Shown: positions 1-5,972 of the stretch, piece after piece
Layout of the letters: each line of letters begins with the position of its first letter
How positions within the stretch are numbered: position 1 is the first letter of the stretch
Assembly: GCA_017444045.1 (NCBI GenBank)
Contig: JAFSXO010000251.1
Span: forward strand, 1-7,755
Reading direction: 5' to 3'
Source of the DNA: a bacterium
GTDB lineage: Bacteria > Vulcanimicrobiota > Xenobia > Xenobiales > Xenobiaceae
DNA: 7,755 nt
Position numbers and translations under genes: made by a program
Notes under the pieces: generated by a model
Databases searched by the model: none
What the model was told of the DNA's origin: nothing
What the model saw: the letters and a program-made list of their open reading frames with translations, nothing else

Positions 1-2403
1 TGCCCCGATAAAGCCTGGCTCCATCCAAACAAAGGGGCTAGCTATCAGCCCTCCCTTGGCGCTGGTATTGCCACTGCCATCTGTAGGGATCCAAATCTCA
101 ATGCGCCAGTCGATATCGTGGTCGGCGAACTCAACCGTACCAGATCCAGGTACAGCTTCTGACACGAATTTACCATCTTTTTTGGCCAGCAGCACCACGG
201 TCTTCTGCTTGCCCACGCGATCCTTAGCCCAAGCCATAGCTATATCGTTGCGCTTCTGCCCAGAGAAATCATAGGCGCGCAAATAGAGCAGCCAGGGATA
301 GTCCACGGTATCTGAATACACCTTGCTCAGACCAGCACCGGAAAAATCATAGACATCGACATATCCCTTGGTGTTTGACGGAAGCGGCTGGCTGGCATCA
401 AAATCGTTGCCGCACACCACTAGACTACGTATGCCGTCTCCGTTCAGATCGCGCAGCATAACCTGCATTTGCCCAGTATGGCACTTTACGCCGAGGGATT
501 CTAAAACGGCTATATCGTTTTTAATCGTTTCCATAGCCGCGCAGTTGTCGCACACGCGATGTCCCAGCTCTCCGTTGGCTATGCTGTAAACCTTCCAGAA
601 CAGATCCGTGGCAGACGACAGGCGGGCTGAACTCATAGCGGCATCGGTATTGTTCGGATCCAGCTGAGATGCAGTCTGGTAATGAACGCGCGCTTCGGTA
701 GGCAGCCCGGCCTCTTCAACGGCTTTGGCAATAGCGCAAACCATAACCGAAACCTTTTTGCTCAGACCGAAATGCTCCGAAACCACTCCCCGCATCTGAT
801 TTACCGTAGAATTAACAGCTTCCCAGTTTTTGGCAACAGCCTCATCCTGAGCGCGGGCAGCCAGCACCTTAAGATATGACTCAAAGTATTTCGCCTCATC
901 GGGATGGTTATCGCAAAGCACCTTGGCCTCGCGCAAAGCCTCGGTGTAATTCTTAGCATGAAGGGCCTGCTCGATGGGGCGCATTTCCTTGTTAGCCTCC
1001 ATGCGGGCAACCCACCACAGACCATAGCCAGCGCCGCCCAGCAGAGCAAAAACGAGCAGATAGAGCAGAACCTTGGTAAAGCCCTTTCTGCGCACCCTAT
1101 CTCCGTACTGACGGCGAAGCGAATCGGCATCGCTTCCCACTCCGGGGTCCAGATCAACGGCCATCGCCAATAACTCATTTACGGACTGCTTTACATCACC
1201 GCTGTCCTGCCACAGGTTGGCGCCGGTATCGACCGAAGAGGTTAAGTCGGAAACCTTTTCCAAGGCCAGCTTAGCTAAATCGCCCTTAACCTTACCGGCC
1301 AGCTCACCCTTGGCGGTGGGCACCATGGCCTCCAAAATCGCAAAGTGATCCAAACCACCCTGGGACTGGCCTTCGCGTTTGTACCAATCGTAAACGCTCT
1401 CCAGCACCTTATTGTCGGCCTTTACGCAGGCGCCGGTAAGCTTGCCCAAAATTGAAGCGGCACCGCTGGTATTGTCCTCTGCCAAATAACAGGCGCACAA
1501 AAGCATAGCTGTATCGGCGGCAACGGACTGAGAGTCGGCCAAACGCCGGCTAAGCATTTTCGCTTTATTTATATCCCCGGCGTTAAACGCTGCCAGCGCA
1601 TTGTCTATACCGATGCGGGTGGCCTTAATCTCGACCTTAATTTTCTTCCCTGCCCCGCTGACCGTAACGCTTCCTTCAGTCGTACCGGTGGGGAGCTTTT
1701 CCATATCGATGCGCAGCTCAATGCGATTGCGATTACCAGAGAACTCCTCTTCATTGCAGGTAATCCAGGGCACATCGGCCTTAACTGTACCGAAAAGATA
1801 GCCGCGCCCCTCGTTAGTGATGTCTATAACCGTTTCTACGGCCGATGCCGAGCTTTCTAAAAGCAGACGGGGAGGATTAATGCTAATGGTTGGCTGCTCA
1901 ACCAAACCGGTAGACTGCAGAAATGTCTCCAGCCCTATAGAGCGCTGTTTATTATTCAGGCGTATTTCTTTGGCTTTTTCGGCCCAATCCTTATGGCCAT
2001 GGCAGCCAAACCACTGCTCTAAGTCTCCAGTATACAGATGGCGGATACCAGAATCCCAATGCTTATTGAGGCACTGCACCAGCTCTTCATCGGTGGTGGC
2101 TCTCCAGCCGGCAAAGGAGACAAAGACCTTTCTGTCAATAGGCGCACCCACCTCGGCTCCGCAATGCAGACACTGCTGCACAGAGCGGGGATTCTTTTGC
2201 TGGCAGGAAGCACAGGTCATCTCCGTGACGGAAGTATCTACTAAACCATAGCTTTCTTTAGGCTCATTGCATCCATAAATTGCACACCTGTCTAAGCCCT
2301 GCCAGCATTCCTGGTGGTATAAGCCATGACAGCGCACGCAAACAACAGGAGCCGTGCCTTCCTCAATCACTTTATTGCAAAAGGCACAAATACGTTCGGC
2401 CAT
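1..2403 (-). CDS. Membrane protein with prokaryotic RING finger, zinc ribbon, Ig-like, TPR and FG-GAP-like regions (3' partial)
   Basis: The frame is open for 801 codons from the ATG at 2403-2401 to base 1 and has no stop, so the C-terminus lies outside the window. An in-frame TAA directly precedes the ATG and a weak GGTG lies 7 nt upstream, which fixes the start. The N-terminus matches the Prok-RING_1 pattern: C6, C9, C22, C25, H30, C33, C40 and C45, with the typical HxxCW. A zinc ribbon follows (C64, C67, C78, C81). Residues 93-166 form an unassigned module with a TGDLEQWF motif, and 171-262 look like an Ig-type beta domain. Residues 442-466 are a transmembrane helix preceded by basic RRKG, so the N-terminus is probably cytoplasmic. 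Residues 477-600 are TPR-like helices. From about 645 there are FG-GAP/VCBS-like repeats with a calcium-type loop D652-x-N654-x-D656-G, and YDFSG at 685 and 711. Prok-RING_1 proteins are linked to bacterial ubiquitin-like systems and often have membrane helices. The function here is unknown, and no E1, E2, Ubl or JAB gene is visible in the window. Confidence 0.9.
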   Translation of the reverse strand, partial: MAERICAFCNKVIEEGTAPVVCVRCHGLYHQECWQGLDRCAIYGCNEPKESYGLVDTSVTEMTCASCQQKNPRSVQQCLHCGAEVGAPIDRKVFVSFAGWRATTDEELVQCLNKHWDSGIRHLYTGDLEQWFGCHGHKDWAEKAKEIRLNNKQRSIGLETFLQSTGLVEQPTISINPPRLLLESSASAVETVIDITNEGRGYLFGTVKADVPWITCNEEEFSGNRNRIELRIDMEKLPTGTTEGSVTVSGAGKKIKVEIKATRIGIDNALAAFNAGDINKAKMLSRRLADSQSVAADTAMLLCACYLAEDNTSGAASILGKLTGACVKADNKVLESVYDWYKREGQSQGGLDHFAILEAMVPTAKGELAGKVKGDLAKLALEKVSDLTSSVDTGANLWQDSGDVKQSVNELLAMAVDLDPGVGSDADSLRRQYGDRVRRKGFTKVLLYLLVFALLGGAGYGLWWVARMEANKEMRPIEQALHAKNYTEALREAKVLCDNHPDEAKYFESYLKVLAARAQDEAVAKNWEAVNSTVNQMRGVVSEHFGLSKKVSVMVCAIAKAVEEAGLPTEARVHYQTASQLDPNNTDAAMSSARLSSATDLFWKVYSIANGELGHRVCDNCAAMETIKNDIAVLESLGVKCHTGQMQVMLRDLNGDGIRSLVVCGNDFDASQPLPSNTKGYVDVYDFSGAGLSKVYSDTVDYPWLLYLRAYDFSGQKRNDIAMAWAKDRVGKQKTVVLLAKKDGKFVSEAVPGSGTVEFADHDIDWRIEIWIPTDGSGNTSAKGGLIASPFVWMEPGFIGA

Positions 2404-2452
2404 TATTTCACCGCCTGAATTAAATATTTAGAAGTGCTCATCCCGCGCTAAA

Positions 2453-2482
2453 ACTCTAAACACAGACTAAGCCTATTTTCAA
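2453..2482 (-). promoter_or_regulatory. Candidate promoter of the RING-protein gene
   Basis: On the minus strand TTGAAA (2482-2477) is followed, after 18 bases, by TAGAGT (2458-2453). They match the sigma-70 consensus at 5 of 6 and 4 of 6 positions. Transcription would start near 2446, giving a leader of roughly 40 nt before the ATG at 2403. The region is AT-rich, so chance matches are expected. This is a weak prediction from sequence alone. Confidence 0.27.
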
Positions 2483-2504
2483 AAAAGTTCAGTATCAATC
2501 GTTT

Positions 2505-2532
2505 ATTTCCTTTGATGCGACTGATTTCCTTT
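2505..2532. repeat. Two direct copies of ATTTCCTTT, 19 bp apart
   Basis: ATTTCCTTT occurs at 2505-2513 and again at 2524-2532, a 19-bp period (just under two helical turns). The pair sits between the two divergent candidate promoters. It could be a paired protein-binding site or a chance repeat in AT-rich DNA. No known regulator site was recognised. Confidence 0.35.
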
Positions 2533-2544
2533 AAAAGCCAATAC

Positions 2545-2561
2545 CAAATAAGTATTATTTG
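2545..2561. promoter_or_regulatory. 17-bp perfect palindrome, candidate operator of nhaA
   Basis: CAAATAA (2545-2551) and TTATTTG (2555-2561) are perfect inverted arms around GTA. The right arm overlaps the -35 position of the promoter whose -10 is at 2581. A symmetrical site here is typical of a dimeric repressor that blocks polymerase. It has only four bases other than A or T, so chance cannot be excluded. No regulator gene lies in the window. E. coli nhaA is controlled by the LysR-type activator NhaR, but no NhaR site is claimed here. Confidence 0.4.
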
Positions 2562-2586
2562 TAGGAAGCGCAAACTTTTGTATAAT
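2558..2586 (+). promoter_or_regulatory. Probable nhaA promoter
   Basis: A perfect -10 hexamer TATAAT lies at 2581-2586. Seventeen bases upstream is a poor -35 (TTTGTA, 2558-2563, 3 of 6 matches; TTGTAG one base later is no better). A strong -10 with a weak -35 suggests dependence on an activator or modulation through the overlapping palindrome. The start site would be near 2593, leaving a leader of about 125 nt before the nhaA ATG at 2718. Confidence 0.5.
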
Positions 2587-2592
2587 ATGTAT

Positions 2593-2657
2593 CGTTTACA
2601 ATTGGCAAAAAGCTGAGCACGGAATTACTTCCGTAAACGTCAAAGCATAGCTTAAGC
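2593..2657 (+). promoter_or_regulatory. nhaA leader with competing stem-loops
   Basis: CGTTTAC (2593-2599) is perfectly complementary to GTAAACG (2633-2639). Inside it, ACGGAA (2619-2624) and TTCCGT (2629-2634) form a 6-bp hairpin with a TTAC loop. The two helices share bases 2633-2634, so both cannot form completely, as in switching leaders. AAGC/GCTT (2643-2653) and the palindrome GCTTAAGC (2650-2657) follow. Li+/Na+-sensing riboswitches of the nhaA-I and nhaA-II type are known upstream of such transporters, but I could not match their consensus. Read it as a possible structured leader of unknown class. Confidence 0.35.
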
Positions 2658-2685
2658 GCAATCGCGTAAGAATAGCGCAATCGCG
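2655..2685 (+). repeat. Tandem 12-mer AGCGCAATCGCG in the nhaA leader
   Basis: AGCGCAATCGCG occurs at 2655-2666 and 2674-2685, again with a 19-bp period. Each copy can fold into a minute hairpin of GCGC, loop AATC, and GCGC (or GCGT in the first copy, using a G-U pair). The second copy ends eight bases before the AGAAGGA ribosome-binding sequence. The GC-rich units stand out from the AT-rich surroundings. They may be paired binding sites or RNA structure that affects ribosome access. Confidence 0.5.
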
Positions 2686-2693
2686 CATAAACA

Positions 2694-2700
2694 AGAAGGA
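2694..2700 (+). promoter_or_regulatory. Shine-Dalgarno sequence of nhaA, unusually distant
   Basis: AGAAGGA is the only good Shine-Dalgarno match before nhaA, but it ends 17 nt upstream of the ATG at 2718, where 5-10 nt is usual. The start cannot move upstream, because an in-frame TAA lies at 2709-2711. A weaker AGAG at 2704-2707 has better spacing. Translation initiation may therefore be weak or depend on folding of the leader. Confidence 0.45.
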
Positions 2701-2717
2701 ATCAGAGCTAACATCAT

Positions 2718-4364
2718 ATGAACACAGTCGCCCACGATTCACCCTCAGCCCAACCGCGCGGCACAGACCTGGCCGCCCCGGTACGACTGCTTTGGGAGCC
2801 TCTCAAAAGCTTCGGGCTGGCAGAGACCTCCAGCGGTATTATCCTGCTGGCGGCTACCGTCGCTGCACTGCTCTGGGCCAACCTCTGCACATCCGGATAT
2901 AACGGCTTTTGGGAGACCAAGGGAACCCTTAGCATAGGGCGGTTTACCATTGAGCATTCTCTGCGCGACTGGGTCAACGACGGCCTGATGACCATCTTCT
3001 TCCTTTCGGTAGGCCTGGAAATAAAGCGGGAAATGCTAGTCGGGGAGCTGTCCTCCTTTAGGCAGGCCATTTTACCGGTAGTAGCCGCGGCCGGCGGCAT
3101 GCTGATCCCTGCCCTTCTCTTTTCATGGTGCGCCTGGGACAGCGACATGATTAACGGCTGGGGTATCCCTACAGCGACCGACATCGCCTTCGCCTTAGGC
3201 GCCATCACAATGGTGGGCAAAAATCTGCCTCCAGGCCTGCGCATTTTCCTAGTAGCCCTGGCCATCGCCGATGACCTAGGCGCGGTATTGGTTATCGCCC
3301 TCTTTTACTCGTCCGGCATCAATATCATCGCGCTGCTCTGGGCGGGCATGCTGTTCGTATTTTTATGCCTTTGCAACCGCATGGGTATTAGATGGTGGAT
3401 TTGGTATGCCGCCTGGGGGCTGTTCCTGTGGTTCCTGGTATCGCTTTCGGGCATCCATGCGACCATTGCCGGCGTGCTGCTGGCCATCTCCATCCCCTCC
3501 TGGACGCGCTTCGATCTGCCCCGCTATGTGCGCTCGCTGCACATTTCCTACCACTATCTGGAGCGCCGTTCCCGGAACTATGAAAGCACCCTGGCAGATG
3601 CTCGCCTACTATCGGCCATCGACAGTATCGACAGAGCTACAAAATTTGCCCAGCCCACCCTGCACCAGGTAGAATCGACGCTGAGTCCCTGGGTTTCATT
3701 TGTCATAATGCCTCTGTTCGCTCTGGCAAACGCCGGCGTGGCGATCAACAATGTCAGCCTCGACATTCTCCGCGAGCCTCTGGCCCACGGTATCGCCGCC
3801 GGTCTCATAATCGGCAAGCCCTTAGGCATATTCCTGGGCACATTTATAATCGTCAAGCTCGGCCTAGCCTCACTGCCGCGCTACTGCAACTGGTCTCACA
3901 TTTTGGGCATGGGCATGCTGGGCGGCATCGGCTTCACTATGGCCCTGTTTGTGGCCGGCCTCTCCGTGCATTCGCCCCAGCAGATGGATATAGCTCGCCT
4001 GTCCATCCTCTGCTCGTCGTTCATCGCCTGCATAATAGGCTTTATATTCCTGCGCCTGCAGCCGCCCTACCAAACGCAGGGCATCATTAAGAAGAGTGAA
4101 ATGATTATTCCGCAGGTTGAAGAGGCTGAAGAGGAAGCGCATAACAACGAGGCTGAGAGGAAAGAAGAAGCCCAGGACAGCAAAAATACTGAAAAGGAAG
4201 AAAAAGACCAAGAAAGCCAAGAGAAGCCACAAAGCCAAGCCACAGAAAAGACAAATAGCCAAGCGACTGAAGGACAGGCTGCGCCTCCAAAGGCTGCAGG
4301 GAAACCGCAGACACAGCCAGCGGAAAAACAAACAAAAGCAAACAAGCCACGGAAAAAGCGCTAA
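2718..4364 (+). CDS. nhaA: Na+/H+ antiporter NhaA with a long charged C-terminal tail
   Basis: NhaA is an inner-membrane antiporter that exports Na+ (or Li+) in exchange for protons and supports pH and salt homeostasis. The family motifs are all present: VGLEIKRE (98-105, pH-sensing region), PTATDIAFALG (151-161), ALAIADDLGAV (180-190), GKPLG (366-370) and GGIGFTMALF (402-411). D155, D185/D186 and K367 correspond to the E. coli ion-binding residues D133, D163/D164 and K300, so the pump should work. The usual 12-helix body ends near residue 447. The protein is 548 residues against about 390 for the family. The extra 100 residues are hydrophilic, Glu/Lys-rich then Gln/Pro/Ala/Lys-rich, with a duplicated SQATE and a KPRKKR end. 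They are predicted to be disordered and cytoplasmic. The gene is monocistronic: divergent from the RING gene and convergent with thiI. Confidence 0.97.
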   Translation: MNTVAHDSPSAQPRGTDLAAPVRLLWEPLKSFGLAETSSGIILLAATVAALLWANLCTSGYNGFWETKGTLSIGRFTIEHSLRDWVNDGLMTIFFLSVGLEIKREMLVGELSSFRQAILPVVAAAGGMLIPALLFSWCAWDSDMINGWGIPTATDIAFALGAITMVGKNLPPGLRIFLVALAIADDLGAVLVIALFYSSGINIIALLWAGMLFVFLCLCNRMGIRWWIWYAAWGLFLWFLVSLSGIHATIAGVLLAISIPSWTRFDLPRYVRSLHISYHYLERRSRNYESTLADARLLSAIDSIDRATKFAQPTLHQVESTLSPWVSFVIMPLFALANAGVAINNVSLDILREPLAHGIAAGLIIGKPLGIFLGTFIIVKLGLASLPRYCNWSHILGMGMLGGIGFTMALFVAGLSVHSPQQMDIARLSILCSSFIACIIGFIFLRLQPPYQTQGIIKKSEMIIPQVEEAEEEAHNNEAERKEEAQDSKNTEKEEKDQESQEKPQSQATEKTNSQATEGQAAPPKAAGKPQTQPAEKQTKANKPRKKR

Positions 4365-4418
4365 AAAATCGCTGGGACTATCCGAAAGCAAATAATCCTT
4401 CCAAACCGCTTATTATTT

Positions 4419-4460
4419 AGAATCCCCGCCCGTTAAAAATCTGGCGGGGATTCTTATTAT
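4419..4460 (+). terminator. Rho-independent-type terminator after nhaA
   Basis: AGAATCCCCGCC (4419-4430) and GGCGGGGATTCT (4443-4454) form a perfect 12-bp stem with a 12-nt loop, followed by TATTAT. The U-tract is short and interrupted. The stem begins 54 bases after the nhaA stop. On the minus strand the stem is followed by A-rich sequence, so it mainly serves nhaA, although it could also slow thiI transcripts coming from the other side. Confidence 0.8.
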
Positions 4461-4471
4461 CGTACAAAAAC

Positions 4472-4602
4472 GGCTATGTCGTTTAGTTAGTGTTTTGCGA
4501 ACATATCCGCGCTGCCCCAGCTTCCGCGCCGGCACTGCTTCGCTTCGCTCAGATGTGCCTTGCGCGGAACTGGTTACGCGCTAAAATCCGCAAACAACAG
4601 CC
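4472..4602. repeat. Large imperfect inverted-repeat element between convergent genes
   Basis: The core stem pairs TTCCGCGC (4522-4529) with GCGCGGAA (4562-4569), and GGCAC (4531-4535) with GTGCC (4555-4559). CAG/CTG (4518-4520 with 4570-4572) continues it outward after a one-base bulge. The 19-nt loop contains a repeated GCTTC. Outer short matches CGCG (4508-4511 with 4577-4580), GTTT-T-GCG with CGCAAAC (4492-4499 with 4589-4595) and GGCT/AGCC (4472-4475 with 4599-4602) make a hairpin-like unit of about 130 bp. No T-tract follows on either strand, so it is not a simple terminator, and no ORF was found. It resembles a repetitive extragenic palindrome or a MITE-type element. The outer pairs are less certain than the core. 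Confidence 0.5.
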
Positions 4603-4644
4603 ATTATTTGTGCCTACATAGACTTAAGGGATGACATTCGGATA

Positions 4645-5910
4645 TCAGTCTAAGCTACATGCGCAGCTGCCCAAATTTACGTAATTGTCAGCCTCGCCGT
4701 AATTCGGTTCCTGCAGAGTTTTGCGCGCGCACTCACCATTGCCGTGCCAGCTAAGCTGAAGCACCTCTGCCTCGCCGATAACGCGCTCCTCGAGCTCTTC
4801 TAATTTTAGGGCATGCTCAATGCGCAGTACGCTGTCCAGCTCGGCGCGGGTAACCGGATGCTGGGAAAGCATAAGCGAGCAGCAGTCCTCATACGGCAGG
4901 CTCGAGGTCTCATAAGTTCCAATCTGGCGCGCTTTAGTCATGATCTCTTCCTTGTCGGCGCCGATCAGCGGACGCAGCATCGGCAGATGGCAGGCGTCAT
5001 CGATCACCGCCAGGTTGGTTAGAGTCTGAGAAGCCACCTGGCCCAGGCTTTCGCCAGTGACCAGCGCTTCGGCTCCCACGCGGCGGGCTATTTTTTCGGC
5101 AATCCGCACCATCGAGCGCCGATACAGGATCATGCGCATATCGGCCGGGGTAAGGCTCAGCAGCTCCTCCTGTACCGGAGCAAAGCCCACCAGATACAGG
5201 CGCGAGCGGAACTGGTAACGAGTTAATATCTCAGCTATTCTGATGCAGTTGTCCAGGCTGGCGCGATTGGTAAAAGGATACGAATGGAAATGGCACATCA
5301 CCACTTCGGCGCCGCGCTTCATCATATTCCAGCAGGCCACCGGCGAATCGAAGCCCGATGACAGCATGCCCACCAAACGTCCGCCCGTACCGACAGGCAA
5401 CCCGCCCGGGCCTAAACGCTTGGCACCGGAGACCAAAGCCATACGGTTTACAATTTCAATGCGCACCGTCATTTCGGCTTCCTTGAGACTAACGCGCAGA
5501 GGGTAGCGCTCAGCAGACGCGCATTTAAGCACATAAGCGCCGACCTCGCGCTCCACATCTAGCGAGCGCATCGGAAATGATTTATCGGGACGACTGCAGC
5601 GTACCACAAAGGTTTTAGCGCCCGATTCACGGCAGACCTCCCAGGCAGCCTGCGCTATGGCGTCAAAATTCTGCTCTATCTCGCGCACCGCAGAATAGTT
5701 GGCCACCCCGAAAACTCCGCTCATGCGCCGATCTATTTCCTCCAGGTCCTCGCAGTCAACGCGAAAAACAATGCGGCCAAACAGCGAGCGAACCGCTATC
5801 CTGCCGATATCCTGAAAGGCCTTGCGCAGATTGGCGATAAGGCGTTTAACAAACATATCGCGGTTTTTTCCCTTGAGCGCGATCTCATGATAGTGAACAA
5901 CTAACTGCAT
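4645..5910 (-). CDS. thiI: tRNA 4-thiouridine synthase ThiI (rhodanese-less)
   Basis: ThiI adenylates U8 of tRNA and replaces its oxygen with sulfur to make 4-thiouridine. In some bacteria it also supplies sulfur for thiazole synthesis. The N-terminal YHEIALKGKNR (7-17) is the family signature, and a ferredoxin-like/THUMP region spans roughly 1-165. The PP-loop ATP site is SSGFDSP (184-190), and GESLGQVASQT (286-296) and PYEDCCS (339-345) are also diagnostic. C344 or C343 matches the catalytic cysteine equivalent to E. coli C344. At 421 residues it resembles the Bacillus form and lacks the E. coli rhodanese domain, so a separate persulfide donor is expected. The C-terminus carries an odd Cys-x-Cys (C416, C418). 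AGGAG lies 12 nt before the ATG, and an in-frame TAG upstream limits the start. It lies 62 bp downstream of the DUF523 gene on the same strand. Confidence 0.96.
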   Translation of the reverse strand: MQLVVHYHEIALKGKNRDMFVKRLIANLRKAFQDIGRIAVRSLFGRIVFRVDCEDLEEIDRRMSGVFGVANYSAVREIEQNFDAIAQAAWEVCRESGAKTFVVRCSRPDKSFPMRSLDVEREVGAYVLKCASAERYPLRVSLKEAEMTVRIEIVNRMALVSGAKRLGPGGLPVGTGGRLVGMLSSGFDSPVACWNMMKRGAEVVMCHFHSYPFTNRASLDNCIRIAEILTRYQFRSRLYLVGFAPVQEELLSLTPADMRMILYRRSMVRIAEKIARRVGAEALVTGESLGQVASQTLTNLAVIDDACHLPMLRPLIGADKEEIMTKARQIGTYETSSLPYEDCCSLMLSQHPVTRAELDSVLRIEHALKLEELEERVIGEAEVLQLSWHGNGECARKTLQEPNYGEADNYVNLGSCACSLD

Positions 5911-5972
5911 TACTCTAATAAACTCCTAACTTTAGAAAGCCGTATCAAGCTAATACCAGATCACAAAAATAA

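Noticed and set aside
801..1178. A 125-residue minus-strand ORF inside the RING-protein gene
   Set aside because: It overlaps the 801-codon frame on the same strand, which carries a continuous domain series across this region. The alternative frame shows no recognisable motif.
2545..2717. A known Na+ or Li+ riboswitch upstream of nhaA
   Set aside because: The position is suggestive, but I could not match the leader to the nhaA-I, nhaA-II or DUF1646 consensus by eye. It is reported only as an unassigned structured leader.
2714..4391. Long minus-strand ORFs opposite nhaA (for example 3265-2714 and 4391-3870)
   Set aside because: They are antisense shadows of a gene with intact NhaA motifs throughout, with compositions unlike real proteins and no family signature.
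4117..4395. A 92-residue highly basic ORF overlapping the nhaA 3' end in another frame
   Set aside because: It is a frame-shifted reading of the A-rich, E/K-coding tail of nhaA. The basic composition follows from the nucleotide bias, and no ribosome-binding site supports it.
504..4487. Near-identical AAAACGGCTAT(A/G)TCGTTT at about 504-521 and 4467-4484
   Set aside because: The first copy is coding sequence for Asn-Asp-Ile-Ala-Val in the RING protein. The match is short, imperfect and not extended on either side, so chance is the simpler explanation.
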